A stretch of DNA of 64,000 nucleotides from Citricoccus sp. SGAir0253 (GCF_005877055.1 NZ_CP039424.1:496001-560000); one strand, 5' to 3'. Positions 1 through 8,441 are shown, counted from the first letter of the stretch. The notes: a model not told the origin generated them from the letters alone. Made by a program: numbers and translations.

Positions 1-840
1 CGAGGCCGCCAGGGTGCGTGCCGTGCCCAGGCCGCCCGAGGAGCGGCGGACGGCCTCGAAGAACAGGGCGGTGAGGAACATGGTGGGGGAGACGCCCTCG
101 GCGCGGGCCAGCTCCAGCAGTCCCCGGGCCGGCATCGTCAGCTCGACGGCGCGGGTGCGGCTGTCGGGCGTGCGGGTGCCGCGGGCCCGGAACACGGTCC
201 GCGCCGCCGGATGCGCGCGGCCGGGCTCCGGGGGCCCGGCGGTCGCACGGGGCGCGTCGCCCACGGTGAGCACGGCCGGGGTGGCCGCCCGGCTGAAGTC
301 CGCCCTCGCGGCGGACTCGCCGGACTCCCCGGGCCGGCGTCGACCGTGGAAGTAGTGCCGGAAGCTGTCCGGCGTCAGGCCCAGCGCCGATCCCGTCGCC
401 TCCGGCGGGCGCCCCACCGCGGGGTGCCGCAGCGCGAGGTAGGCGGTGACCAGGTCCGAGAGGAACCACAGGGCGCCGGTGCCGTCGGAGAGGGCGTGGA
501 ACACCTCGAGGCTGATCCGCCGCCGGTGGTGCGTGACGCGGAACAGCAGCTCGCGCCGGTCCGCCCGGTAGATCGGCGCGCACGTGGGCTGGTCTTCCGC
601 GGCGACGACCGGGCGCAGGTCGCTGTCCTGCAGGTAGTACCAGAACACCCCGCGGCGCAGCACCGCGTGGTAGAGCGGGTAGCGCTCGTAGGTGGCGTCC
701 AGGGCGGCCTGCAGCAGGGCCGGGTCCACCTCGTGGTCCACCTCCGCGCCGAGGCGGAACACCTTGGGGTCGGCGTCCGTCCGGGCGGCGAGGAAGATAT
801 TGGAGGCGTTGTCCAGCCGCACCCAGGCCCGCCGCGTCAC
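1..840 (-). CDS. Condensation-domain acyltransferase (alcohol acetyltransferase-like), 3' end missing
   Basis: The frame runs off the left edge, so only the N-terminal 280 residues are present. The diagnostic feature is H-x3-D-G in FHALSDG (His115, Asp119), the active-site motif of the condensation / PapA / alcohol acetyltransferase superfamily, in which His deprotonates the acceptor. The GTG start at 840 overlaps the stop of the upstream alpha/beta hydrolase by four bases (GTGA), so the two are translationally coupled and probably work on the same ester or acyl substrate. No signal peptide is seen. The substrate cannot be inferred. Residues around 170-190 are Arg/Gly/Ala-rich and look like a linker. 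Confidence 0.72.
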   Translation of the reverse strand, partial: MTRRAWVRLDNASNIFLAARTDADPKVFRLGAEVDHEVDPALLQAALDATYERYPLYHAVLRRGVFWYYLQDSDLRPVVAAEDQPTCAPIYRADRRELLFRVTHHRRRISLEVFHALSDGTGALWFLSDLVTAYLALRHPAVGRPPEATGSALGLTPDSFRHYFHGRRRPGESGESAARADFSRAATPAVLTVGDAPRATAGPPEPGRAHPAARTVFRARGTRTPDSRTRAVELTMPARGLLELARAEGVSPTMFLTALFFEAVRRSSGGLGTARTLAAS

Positions 841-1802
841 CCCGGTGCCCCCAGCCCCGGATTCCCGACGGCGGCCGGGGCCTCCCCGAGGAAGGTGTCG
901 ATCACCGCGTAGGCCTCCCGCAGGGACCGGGAGAACCGCGGCAGGGCGATGAACCCGTGCAGGGCGCCCTCCACCCGGTGGACCCGCACCGCGTTCCCCG
1001 CCTCCCGCAGGGCGCGGGCGTAGGCCTCGCCCTCGTCGCACAGCAGGTCCAGTTCCGCCGTGATCACCAGCGTCTCCGGCTGGCCGGACAGGTCCGTGGC
1101 CAGCAGCGGGGCGACGAACCGGTCGCGGCGCCGGTCCGGGTCCGGCACGTACAGGTCGAAGTAGTCCTGGACCTCGGTGGTGGTCAGCCGGTAGCCCTCC
1201 CCATGCCGGCGCACCGAGGCGAAGGGGGAGGTGGCCGGGTCGTGGTCCCAGTGGGTCACCGGATAGAGCAGGATCTGCCGGTCCACCCCGCGGTGCCCGC
1301 GCTCGCGGAGCATCAGCGAGACAGCGGCGGCCAGGTTGCCGCCGGCGGAGTCGCCCACCAGGACGATCCGGTCCGCGTCCTCGATGCCCGCCCGCCGCGG
1401 GCCCTCCAGCAGCTGCCGGGTCACCCGGTAGCAGTCCTCCAGGCCCGCCGGGTAGGGGTGCTCGGGGGCCAGCCGGTAGTCGACGGCGGCCACCACGCAG
1501 CCGGTGAGGTCCGCCATCGTGGCGCACGCCGGGGTGTAGCTGGCGATGTCCCCGGTGACCCAGCCGCCGCCGTGGAAGAACAGCAGCACCTCGTCCCGGC
1601 GCTGCTCCCGCGGGCGGAAGACGCGGACGGGGATGGGCCGGCCGCCGTCGCCGGGCAGGGACTGCTCCTCCGGGGCGCGGTGGCGCCGCCCGCGCAGGGC
1701 CGCCACCCGGCGCTGCATCCGCCGGACCTTCGGGTAGTCCTCGCGCATGTTCAACCGGGGGGCTGCGAACAGGCCGAGCACCGTGCGGCGCAGCCGGTTC
1801 AC
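837..1802 (-). CDS. Alpha/beta hydrolase, hormone-sensitive-lipase family (fold-3)
   Basis: 321 residues. The oxyanion-hole motif HGGGW is at 77-81 and the nucleophile elbow GDSAGG at 150-155 (Ser152). The acid lies in AELDLLCDEGE near residue 250 and the histidine in LHGF near 281. This is the complete HSL/lipase-esterase layout, expected to hydrolyse short or medium acyl esters in the cytoplasm, since no leader peptide is visible. I chose the GTG start at 1802 because a ten-codon leaderless micro-ORF ends with a TGA overlapping it. An internal Met at residue 19 is a weaker alternative. It is the first gene of a two-gene operon with the acyltransferase, whose start overlaps its stop. Confidence 0.85.
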   Translation of the reverse strand: MNRLRRTVLGLFAAPRLNMREDYPKVRRMQRRVAALRGRRHRAPEEQSLPGDGGRPIPVRVFRPREQRRDEVLLFFHGGGWVTGDIASYTPACATMADLTGCVVAAVDYRLAPEHPYPAGLEDCYRVTRQLLEGPRRAGIEDADRIVLVGDSAGGNLAAAVSLMLRERGHRGVDRQILLYPVTHWDHDPATSPFASVRRHGEGYRLTTTEVQDYFDLYVPDPDRRRDRFVAPLLATDLSGQPETLVITAELDLLCDEGEAYARALREAGNAVRVHRVEGALHGFIALPRFSRSLREAYAVIDTFLGEAPAAVGNPGLGAPG

Positions 1803-1831
1803 GGGCGGGGGGCGGGGTCGGGGCGGTCCAT
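1799..1831 (-). CDS. Leaderless ten-codon upstream ORF (MDRPDPAPRP)
   Basis: An ATG at 1831 lies exactly six bases after a TACCCT -10 hexamer (1843-1838, minus strand), the spacing of leaderless mRNAs in actinobacteria. The frame reads MDRPDPAPRP and its TGA overlaps the GTG start of the hydrolase (GTGA). Four of ten residues are proline and two are arginine. The likely role is to feed ribosomes to the hydrolase start, which lacks its own Shine-Dalgarno sequence. It could also be a leader peptide sensing ribosome stalling. It is inferred from promoter geometry only. Confidence 0.45.
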   Translation of the reverse strand: MDRPDPAPRP

Positions 1832-1837
1832 GCCCTC

Positions 1838-1843
1838 AGGGTA
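1838..1843 (-). promoter_or_regulatory. -10 box for hydrolase/acyltransferase operon
   Basis: TACCCT on the minus strand, six bases before ATG 1831. It predicts a transcript starting at or next to that ATG. No convincing -35 is visible, as is usual for this promoter class in high-GC actinobacteria. Confidence 0.5.
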
Positions 1844-2071
1844 GGGGGCGGAGCTGGGCGTCCGCGCCGCGGCCGGTGAGGTCCGCTCGACGCCCGACCT
1901 CGTCGGCCGGCGCCGGAGCCCTTCGCGCTCGTCCCGGCGACCGTGGCATCGACGGCCCCACCCACGCGGTGAGGGCTGCCGATGCAGTGGGTACCGTGAT
2001 GTTCACACCCTGCCCACGGGGCGGCCCGGCCGCCCCGTGCCCGGCTCCCCTTCCCCTGCCCGAGGACCACC

Positions 2072-3244
2072 ATGACACCCCTGCCCGACGCCTTCCGGAT
2101 GACCGAGGACGAGCTGCGCCGGCTGGGCAGCAAGAAGTGGTCCACCCCGCCGGGGGTGATCGCCTCCACGGTCGCCGAGATGGACTTCGGCATCGCCGGC
2201 GAGGTGGCCGAGGCCCTCGACGCGCGGGTGCGCAGCGGGGCCCTGGGGTACCTGCCGGAGGCAGAACAGCAGGCGATGTCCCGGGCCTGCGCGCAGTGGT
2301 ATCGCCGGGCGTACGGGTGGGAGGTCCCCGCGGAGTGGGTGCGGCCCCTGCCGGACGTGCTGCGCGGCCTGGAGGTGGCGATCGAGCACTTCTCCTGGCC
2401 GGGCTCGGACGTCGTGCTGCTGACCCCGGCCCACGTGCCGTTCCTCTCGATCCCGGGTCGGCTCGGCCGGGCGGTGCGCCAGGTGCCCCTGCTGCGGGCC
2501 GCCCCGGGGGAATGGGCGATCGACCTCGAGGCGGTGGAGGCGGCCCTGGCCCGCGGCGGCGGCCTGGTGGTGTTCTGCAATCCGCACAACCCGGTGGGCA
2601 CGGTGTACCGGCGCGAGGAGATGGCCGCCCTGGCCGAGGTCGTCGAGCGCCACGGCGCCCGGGTGTTCTCCGATGAGGTCTACGCCCCGCTCGTCTTCGA
2701 GGGGCACCGGCACGTCCCGTACGCCTCCGTCTCCCCGGCCGCGGCCGGGCACACGGTCACGGCCACCTCGGTGTCCAAGGCCTGGAACCTGTCCGGACTG
2801 AAGTGCGCGCAGCTGATCCTGTCCAACGAGCGCGACGCCGCCCGGTGGAGCGAGATCGCCTTCCTGCCCGAGCACGGGGCCGGGCTGCTGGGGGCGGTGG
2901 CGACGACGGCCGCCTATACCCGGGGCCATGACTGGCTGGCCGCGGTGCTCGAGCACCTGGACGGCAACCGCACCCTGGCCGGCCGCCTGGTGGCCGAGCA
3001 CCTGCCCGGGGTCGACTACGTCCCGCCCCAGGGCACCTACCTGGCCTGGCTCGACTGCACCGGCCTGGACCTGGGACCGGACCCGGCCGCGTACTTCCTG
3101 GAGCACGCCCGCGTGGCCGTCAACGACGGCGCGGACTGCGGGGCCGCCGGCCGGGGCCACGTCCGCCTGAACCTGGCCACCCCACGCCCGATCCTGGCCG
3201 AGACCCTCGAACGCATGGGCCACGCCCTGGCCGCCCGCCCCTGA
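2072..3244 (+). CDS. PLP-dependent aminotransferase / C-S lyase of the MalY-PatB family
   Basis: 390 residues, the normal length for fold-type I MalY/PatB proteins, which cleave cystathionine or cysteine S-conjugates to pyruvate, ammonia and a thiol. The N-terminal signature (SKKWSTPP then AEMDF) matches the family. NPHNPVG and SDEVYAPLVF position the cofactor, and SVSKAWNLSGLK carries the Schiff-base lysine (Lys236). The start has a GAGGA ribosome site seven bases upstream. A possible TACCGT -10 at 1992 would give a leader of about 70 bases. The amidohydrolase follows after 42 bases on the same strand and may be co-transcribed. True aminotransferase rather than lyase activity cannot be excluded. 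Confidence 0.85.
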   Translation: MTPLPDAFRMTEDELRRLGSKKWSTPPGVIASTVAEMDFGIAGEVAEALDARVRSGALGYLPEAEQQAMSRACAQWYRRAYGWEVPAEWVRPLPDVLRGLEVAIEHFSWPGSDVVLLTPAHVPFLSIPGRLGRAVRQVPLLRAAPGEWAIDLEAVEAALARGGGLVVFCNPHNPVGTVYRREEMAALAEVVERHGARVFSDEVYAPLVFEGHRHVPYASVSPAAAGHTVTATSVSKAWNLSGLKCAQLILSNERDAARWSEIAFLPEHGAGLLGAVATTAAYTRGHDWLAAVLEHLDGNRTLAGRLVAEHLPGVDYVPPQGTYLAWLDCTGLDLGPDPAAYFLEHARVAVNDGADCGAAGRGHVRLNLATPRPILAETLERMGHALAARP

Positions 3245-3273
3245 CCCCGGGCCCGGTCCGCGCGGCCGTGCCC

Positions 3274-3279
3274 TACGGT
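3274..3279 (+). promoter_or_regulatory. -10 box, leaderless start of amidohydrolase
   Basis: TACGGT, seven bases before ATG 3287. This supports the ATG over the in-frame GTG at 3278, which would lie inside the promoter. Confidence 0.45.
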
Positions 3280-3286
3280 GGCTGGC

Positions 3287-4480
3287 ATGACCCAGACTGT
3301 TCTCACCGACGTGCGCCCGTGGGGCCACGAGCCGGCCGACATCATCATCGAGGACGAGACGATCACCGCGGTGGTGCCCGCCGGGCGCGCCGACACGGGG
3401 GACGCGGCCACCGTCATCGACGGGCGCGGCCTGCTCGCCCTGCCCGGCTTCATCAATGCCCACGCCCACGCGGACAAGAGCTGGTGGGGCCGGCCGTGGG
3501 TGTCCTACGGCGGGGAGGCCACCACGGCGGGCCGGATCGCGCACGAGCGGGCCGAGCGGGGCCGGTACGGCATCCCCAGCGCGGACGGCGCCGAGCGGCT
3601 CCTGCGCGAGTTCCTGCGCCACGGCACCACGGCCACCCGCTCGCACGTGGACGTGGACCCCGGCGTGGGCCTGGACGGCATCGCGGCCGTGCGGGAGGCC
3701 GAGGCCCGGCTCGGCGGGGCGGTACAGGTGGAGATCGTGGCCTTCCCCCAGGACGGGGTGGTGCGCCGCGAGGGCGTCCTGGACCTGCTCGACCGGGCCG
3801 CGGCGCAGGGCGCCGAGAACATCGGCGGACTGGACCCGTGCCTGATCGACCGCGACCCGGTGGCCCAGCTCGACGGGCTGTTCCGCGTGGCCGAGCGGCA
3901 CGGCTGCGGGCTGGACATCCACCTGCACGCCGGCGGGGAGCTCGGGGCGTTCGAGTACGAGCTCATCATCGACCGCACCCGCCGCACCGGCCTGCAGGGC
4001 AGGGTCACCGTGGCCCACGGCTTCGCGCTGGGCGAGCTGCCCGCCGCCCGGCAGGCCGCCCTCGTGGAGCAGTGCGCCGAGCTGGGGATCTCCTGGTCCA
4101 CGGTGGCCCCGATCGGCACGGCGCCGCTGCCCTGGGCGGCCATGCGAGAGCACGGCATGGGGCTCGGGCTGGGCACGGACGGGGTGCGGGACCTGTGGTC
4201 GCCCTACGGGGACGGCGACCTGCTGCGCGTGGCCCTGGACTTCGCCCGCCTGCACGGGGCCCGCCACGACGAGGACCTCACCGCGGTCGCCCGGCTGGCC
4301 ACGAGCGGCGGGGCCGCCTTCGTGCACCGCGCCGAGCAGGACCTGGTCCCCGGGGCGCGCGCCGACGTCGTGCTCCTGGAGGCCGAGAACGTCCCGGACG
4401 CGATCGTGCGCGCCCCGGCGCGCTCGATGGTCCTCTCCGGCGGCCGGCTGGTGGCCGACGGCGGCCGCCTGCTCCTCTAG
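3287..4480 (+). CDS. Amidohydrolase, cytosine-deaminase (CodA)-like
   Basis: 397 residues. The metal-binding HAHADK (His59, His61) follows a beta-sandwich entry strand ending in LLALPGFIN. HLHAGGE supplies the next histidine, VTVAHGF the next, and GTDGVRDLWSPYGDGDLL (about residue 297) the catalytic aspartate. DKSWWG and the WSP/GDGD signature resemble CodA-type cytosine/isoguanine deaminases more than dihydroorotases or hydantoinases. I expect deamination of a heterocycle in the cytosol, but the substrate is unknown. A leaderless promoter fits ATG 3287. A strong hairpin follows the stop, shared with the convergent penicillin acylase. Confidence 0.82.
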   Translation: MTQTVLTDVRPWGHEPADIIIEDETITAVVPAGRADTGDAATVIDGRGLLALPGFINAHAHADKSWWGRPWVSYGGEATTAGRIAHERAERGRYGIPSADGAERLLREFLRHGTTATRSHVDVDPGVGLDGIAAVREAEARLGGAVQVEIVAFPQDGVVRREGVLDLLDRAAAQGAENIGGLDPCLIDRDPVAQLDGLFRVAERHGCGLDIHLHAGGELGAFEYELIIDRTRRTGLQGRVTVAHGFALGELPAARQAALVEQCAELGISWSTVAPIGTAPLPWAAMREHGMGLGLGTDGVRDLWSPYGDGDLLRVALDFARLHGARHDEDLTAVARLATSGGAAFVHRAEQDLVPGARADVVLLEAENVPDAIVRAPARSMVLSGGRLVADGGRLLL

Positions 4481-4485
4481 GACCC

Positions 4486-4521
4486 GCCCGGCCCGCGGGA
4501 CCCTCGTCCCGCGGGCCGGGC
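4486..4521. terminator. Bidirectional hairpin between amidohydrolase and penicillin acylase
   Basis: Perfect 16-bp stem (4486-4501 pairs with 4506-4521) with a CCTC loop, between convergent stops. No long T-tract, which is common in this GC range. Confidence 0.7.
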
Positions 4522-4551
4522 GTCCGGTGCCCGGCTGGCAGCCGGTCGCCC

Positions 4552-7101
4552 TCAGCGGGCGGCCGCCACCGCCCCCTCCGGGGTCAGCACGGTGGTGGAC
4601 TCCGCCGCGGCGTCCACGGCCTCGGGGGTGAGGTGCTCGTCCTTGCACTCGAAGTCCCCGTACATCTCCAGCTGGTCGCTGTAGTGCGGGGAGAGCGTGC
4701 CGTCCGGGGCGATGAACCCGCTCTGTCCCGGAGGGGCCACGGTGCACATCTCGGCCTCGGCGCCGTCGAGGTGGACCATGTCGTTCTCGGTGCCGCGGTT
4801 CATGTAGTCCAGGGCCGTGAACCGCTCGTCCTTCCCGGCCTGGTCCACGCCGATGAAGTTCTGGTGGCTGAACGTGTGCTGGGCCATGGGGGCCTTCCAG
4901 TCCGCCGGGTCGGTCCCGTGCTCGGCCTCGAGCTGCTCCACGGCCTGCAGGTAGGTCTCGGCCAGCACGGTGGGCCCGTCCTCGCCGCCGAAGAGGTCCA
5001 CCCGCTGCTCCACGCCGGCCCTCTTCCCGAGCAGGGCGTTGACCACGAGCTTGGTGCCGTTGGCCGGCCGGGCCACGCCGGACGCGGGGTAGATGGTCCT
5101 CGCGTACTGCTGGTAGACGGACTCCGGCAGGTCGTCGGCGAGGACCTCCTCGAACAGGCGCGGCAGCCAGGCCCGCATGAGGGCCGGTTGCGGATCGTCA
5201 TAGAGCCCGTCGCCGTCGTCGTCCCGGGCCTGGCCGTCCCAGTCCAGCACGAGGTCGATCAGCTCGCGCTCGCGGCCGTGCGGGTGGTACCGGCGGGCGG
5301 CCTGCTCCAGGTAGGGGCGCAGGTAGCGGATGTTCAGGTCCGCGAAGCTGGTGGTCTCGAGGATGTCCCAGGACTCCTCCGGGGTGAAGGTCTTCTGGGA
5401 CTCCAGCTCGGCGAGGATCTCGTTCACCCGGTCCACCGGGGCCCAGTTGCCGCTGTCGCCCACGGCCCCCGGGCCGGCCTGGTTGTTCCAGTTGGCGATG
5501 TAGCCCTGCTTCGGGTTGTACGCCTGCGGGTTCTCCGAGAAGTCCCGGATGCCCTCCCACTCCATGGACCCGTCACCGGTGGCGGGGATGCGCGCGTCCT
5601 GGCCCTCGGGGCGGTCCGGCATCCGGCCGGGGGAGACGTAGCCGATGTTCCCCCCGCGGTCCGCGTAGTACCAGTTGATGCTGATGCCCATCCTCTTCGC
5701 CTGGGCGAGGTACTCGTCCCAGTCCCGGGCCTTGGTGACGTCCACCCAGGCCATGAGCGACTGCACCTCGGTCCCCGTCCAGGACCGCTTCTTGGCGTAC
5801 GCGGTGTGGTTCTCGCGGTCGATGCTCGTCACCGTGCCATGGACGGTGGAGTAGACGGTGTGGGTGACCGGGTCACCGCCCTTGACCTCGATCGTCTCCT
5901 GCCGCTGCTCCATCTGCCGCCACTGGCCCTCGTACCGGTACTGGGTGGGGTCCGCGGGGTTCAGCTGCTCCTGGTAGACGTCGTTGACGTCCAGCGGGCC
6001 GGCGGTGGAGCCCCAGGAGATGTGCCGGTTGGTGCCGAAGATGACCGCCGGGTAGGCGAAGGGCGTGTTGCCGGTGACGTCGTAGCCGGCCCCGTGCAGG
6101 CCGATGCCGTACACGTAGGAGGGGTTGAACCAGCCGAACTGGGGGCCGTTGACCAGCGTGGACCCGCCGCCCTCGGTCTTCTCCTCCCCGGTGATCCACA
6201 GGTTGGAGGCCTCCGGGCGGTCGCCGGGGGCGGTGCCGCCGCCGTTGGCGCGCATCCGCTCCACGCCGTCGTCGCTGAGGTCCGGGTCGATGGGGGACAG
6301 GCCCGACGCCGTCACCCCCGCGGGTGCCGCGGCCCCGGCTCCCAGCGCGCCGGGCAGGCGGTTGGGCTTCTTCACGTCCTGGCGGGGCTGCGTGGTGGGG
6401 GCGTTGGTGTCCTCGGTCCACAGGACCTGGTCGAACAGCGCGCGGCCCTTCTCCTCGCCGTGCTCGTCCACGAGGGCCTGCAGGGTCTGCAGGTTGGCCA
6501 CCTCGCCGGTGGAGTCGGAGAAGCGGTTGGCCATGGTGCCGATCCAGATCATCGCCACGTCGTAGGCCGTCCACTCCCGCGGGGTGAAGCCGTGGTCGGA
6601 GAACTGCTTCGGCAGCAGGGTCTCGGGGCTGTCCGCGATCTCCTCGAGGTGCCGGTTCATGCCCTCGGCGTAGCCGGCCAACACGTCCAACTGCTCCTGG
6701 GGCAGGTCCTCGAGCTGGGCGCGGATGGCAGCCGGGTCGAAGGTGGCTCGGGTGCGGCGGTCGATCTCCACGTAGTCCGGGCCGAGCACCTCCGCCGAGG
6801 TGCCCAGCACGGCCCGGCGGGCCATCTCCATCTGGAACAGCCGGTCCTGCGCGACCACGTAGCCGTAGCCGTAGAACAGGTCGAAGGTGGTGTCCGCGTA
6901 GACGTGCGGGACGCCGTACCCGTCCCGCTTGATGGTGACGTCCTCGGTGGGGCGCTGCACCGCGGCGTCGGTGGCGACGCCGGCCCGGTCGCCCGGGGCG
7001 GTGAGCGGGCCGGCCATCGGGGCGGCGACCGCCGGCGAGAGGGCGACCAGGGACAGGGACAGGGTGAGCGCGACACCGGCGGTGCGCGTGGCGTTGTTCA
7101 T
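4552..7101 (-). CDS. pac: Penicillin G acylase precursor, secreted Ntn hydrolase
   Basis: 849 residues, the length of the E. coli/Kluyvera enzyme. A cleavable signal peptide (hydrophobic 8-26, ending SPAVA) is followed by the A-chain, a spacer, and the autocatalytic site at Ala-Ser in EASNLWITG (Ser299). After maturation that Ser is the N-terminal nucleophile of the B-chain. Downstream, VNGPQFGW, YGIGLHGAGYDVTGNTPF, ISWGSTAG, GYIANWNN (oxyanion Asn), PVDRV (catalytic-site Arg), NRGTENDM and APGQSGFIAPDG follow the true penicillin G acylases closely, rather than the distant cephalosporin/AHL acylases. It should cleave phenylacetyl amides outside the cell, releasing phenylacetate. AGG lies eleven bases before the ATG. 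It is transcribed from its own promoter near 7250. Confidence 0.93.
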   Translation of the reverse strand: MNNATRTAGVALTLSLSLVALSPAVAAPMAGPLTAPGDRAGVATDAAVQRPTEDVTIKRDGYGVPHVYADTTFDLFYGYGYVVAQDRLFQMEMARRAVLGTSAEVLGPDYVEIDRRTRATFDPAAIRAQLEDLPQEQLDVLAGYAEGMNRHLEEIADSPETLLPKQFSDHGFTPREWTAYDVAMIWIGTMANRFSDSTGEVANLQTLQALVDEHGEEKGRALFDQVLWTEDTNAPTTQPRQDVKKPNRLPGALGAGAAAPAGVTASGLSPIDPDLSDDGVERMRANGGGTAPGDRPEASNLWITGEEKTEGGGSTLVNGPQFGWFNPSYVYGIGLHGAGYDVTGNTPFAYPAVIFGTNRHISWGSTAGPLDVNDVYQEQLNPADPTQYRYEGQWRQMEQRQETIEVKGGDPVTHTVYSTVHGTVTSIDRENHTAYAKKRSWTGTEVQSLMAWVDVTKARDWDEYLAQAKRMGISINWYYADRGGNIGYVSPGRMPDRPEGQDARIPATGDGSMEWEGIRDFSENPQAYNPKQGYIANWNNQAGPGAVGDSGNWAPVDRVNEILAELESQKTFTPEESWDILETTSFADLNIRYLRPYLEQAARRYHPHGRERELIDLVLDWDGQARDDDGDGLYDDPQPALMRAWLPRLFEEVLADDLPESVYQQYARTIYPASGVARPANGTKLVVNALLGKRAGVEQRVDLFGGEDGPTVLAETYLQAVEQLEAEHGTDPADWKAPMAQHTFSHQNFIGVDQAGKDERFTALDYMNRGTENDMVHLDGAEAEMCTVAPPGQSGFIAPDGTLSPHYSDQLEMYGDFECKDEHLTPEAVDAAAESTTVLTPEGAVAAAR

Positions 7102-7200
7102 GCGTGAGTACCTCAGTGGGGTGCGTACGGCGAGCGACCGCGCGCCCGGTGCGCGGCGCGCGCCGGACGGCCTCGGCGTGGCGCCGCGGGGGTGGTGGGG

Positions 7201-7230
7201 CGGCTCACCGACCGTTCGGTCAGTGAGCCG
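7201..7230. promoter_or_regulatory. TetR-type operator downstream of the pac transcription start
   Basis: 30-bp near-perfect palindrome (13-bp arms, one mismatch, GTTC centre) containing GACCGTTCGGTC, the classic TetR-family operator core. It begins about three bases downstream of the predicted pac start site, so a bound repressor would block elongation. No TetR gene lies next to it. Confidence 0.6.
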
Positions 7231-7239
7231 CGTCACAGG

Positions 7240-7268
7240 AGAGTAGCAACCTGTTTCGTTCAGTGCAA
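7240..7268 (-). promoter_or_regulatory. pac: Sigma-70 promoter of pac
   Basis: On the minus strand TTGCAC (7268-7263) and TACTCT (7245-7240) are separated by exactly 17 bases. This is the best -35/-10 pair I saw in the window. The start site would be near 7233, leaving a leader of about 130 bases. Confidence 0.65.
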
Positions 7269-7278
7269 CGCGGTTGCA
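7264..7278. promoter_or_regulatory. Palindrome TGCAACGCGGTTGCA over the pac -35
   Basis: 15-bp perfect inverted repeat (TGCAAC-GCG-GTTGCA) overlapping the -35 hexamer. It resembles LacI/GntR-type half sites. It is placed to act as a second control point, or as an operator for the opposite-strand operon at 7547. Confidence 0.5.
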
Positions 7279-7546
7279 GTGAGCGCCTCGGCGCGTGCGC
7301 CGGCGCGGGGAAGGCGGCTCCGGCCCGAGGGCCCGGAGACCGGCCCGCGTGCGCCCCGGGCCAGCCACCCTTGTCCTCCGCCGACGGCCGGGCGGACACT
7401 GGGGCTTCCTTGCCCCTGACGAGGGCAGGGAGTGCCCCGCCCGCTGGGCCCGCCGGCACGGCATGCCCGCACGGCACGCGCCCACCGGATCCCGGCCCGC
7501 CGGGGCGAGGGCACGGACAACGAGCGGTGACGCCGAGGAGGTCTTC

Positions 7547-8401
7547 ATGAGCCTGATGAACGAGCTGGTGCGGAACGTGGAGCGCTGGCGCGCCCTGGAC
7601 ACGGTCGGCCGGCCGGTGGCCGCCGCCGTCGGGAAGGTGGTGCGGCCCGCGCCGGTGCGGAACCTGCTCAGCGGCACCCTGCTGGGCCACCCCCTGCACC
7701 CGGTCCTCACGGACGTGCCCATCGGCGCCTGGTTCATGGCCGGGCTCGTGGACCTGGTCGGCGGGCGCGAGGCCGAGCCTGTCGCGGACCTGCTCGTGGC
7801 CACCGGCATCGCCGCCGCGGTCCCCACCGCCGCCGCGGGGCTGAACGACTGGTCGGACACGCGGGGGCGCCAGAACCGCGTGGGCCTGGCGCACGCCGTC
7901 GCCAACAGCACCGCCCTGGCCCTCTACACCGCCTCCTGGCTGGCGCGCCGCCGCGGCCGGCGCCTCGGCGGGAAGGTCCTGGCCCTGGCCGGCCTCGGCT
8001 CCCTCACCACCGGCGCCTATCTCGGCGGGCACCTGAGCTACGCCCAGGGGGTCAACGTCAACCGCACCGCCTGGCGCAGCGGCCCCCGGGAGTGGACCGC
8101 GGTCCTGGACGAGGCCGAGCTCGTCCCCGGTACACCCCGGAGGGTGGAGGCGGGGGACGTCTCGGTGCTGCTGGCCCGCGTGGGCGGGGCCGTCACCGCG
8201 GTGGACAGCGTGTGCTCGCACCTGGGCGGCCCGCTGGAGCAGGGCACGATCGTCGACGGCTGCGTCACCTGCCCGTGGCACGGCAGCACCTTCCGGCTGG
8301 CCGACGGCGCCGTGGTCCGCGGCCCGGCCAGCTCCCCCCAGCCCGCCTACGACGTCCGCGTCCGGGAGGGGCGCATCGAGCTCCGCGCCCGGCCGTGGTG
8401 A
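7547..8401 (+). CDS. DUF2231 membrane domain fused to a Rieske [2Fe-2S] domain
   Basis: 284 residues. The first ~165 residues form a DUF2231-type membrane domain with about four hydrophobic segments and the signature LLGHPLHPVLTDVPIG. Residues ~190-284 are a Rieske ferredoxin domain with Cys223-x-His225 and Cys242-x2-His245 (CSHLGG and CPWHGSTF). The fusion puts an iron-sulphur centre on the membrane, probably as an electron-transfer partner. The redox partner is unknown. GAGGAGG five bases before the ATG decides the start. It heads a four-gene run: GH15 enzyme 40 bases on, glucose dehydrogenase-like MDR, ZIP transporter. Confidence 0.85.
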   Translation: MSLMNELVRNVERWRALDTVGRPVAAAVGKVVRPAPVRNLLSGTLLGHPLHPVLTDVPIGAWFMAGLVDLVGGREAEPVADLLVATGIAAAVPTAAAGLNDWSDTRGRQNRVGLAHAVANSTALALYTASWLARRRGRRLGGKVLALAGLGSLTTGAYLGGHLSYAQGVNVNRTAWRSGPREWTAVLDEAELVPGTPRRVEAGDVSVLLARVGGAVTAVDSVCSHLGGPLEQGTIVDGCVTCPWHGSTFRLADGAVVRGPASSPQPAYDVRVREGRIELRARPW

Positions 8402-8441
8402 GCGGGGCCGTGAAGCGCGGCGCCGGGGAGCGGAGCGCGTG

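Noticed and set aside
2003-4747. 914-codon open frame on the minus strand opposite the aminotransferase and amidohydrolase
   Set aside because: Antisense of two genes with clear family motifs; Arg/Gly/Pro-rich composition is the mirror of GC-third-position coding. Same for long frames at 3268-7107 (+), 46684-50187 (-) and 52664-56725 (-, beyond the LysR gene).
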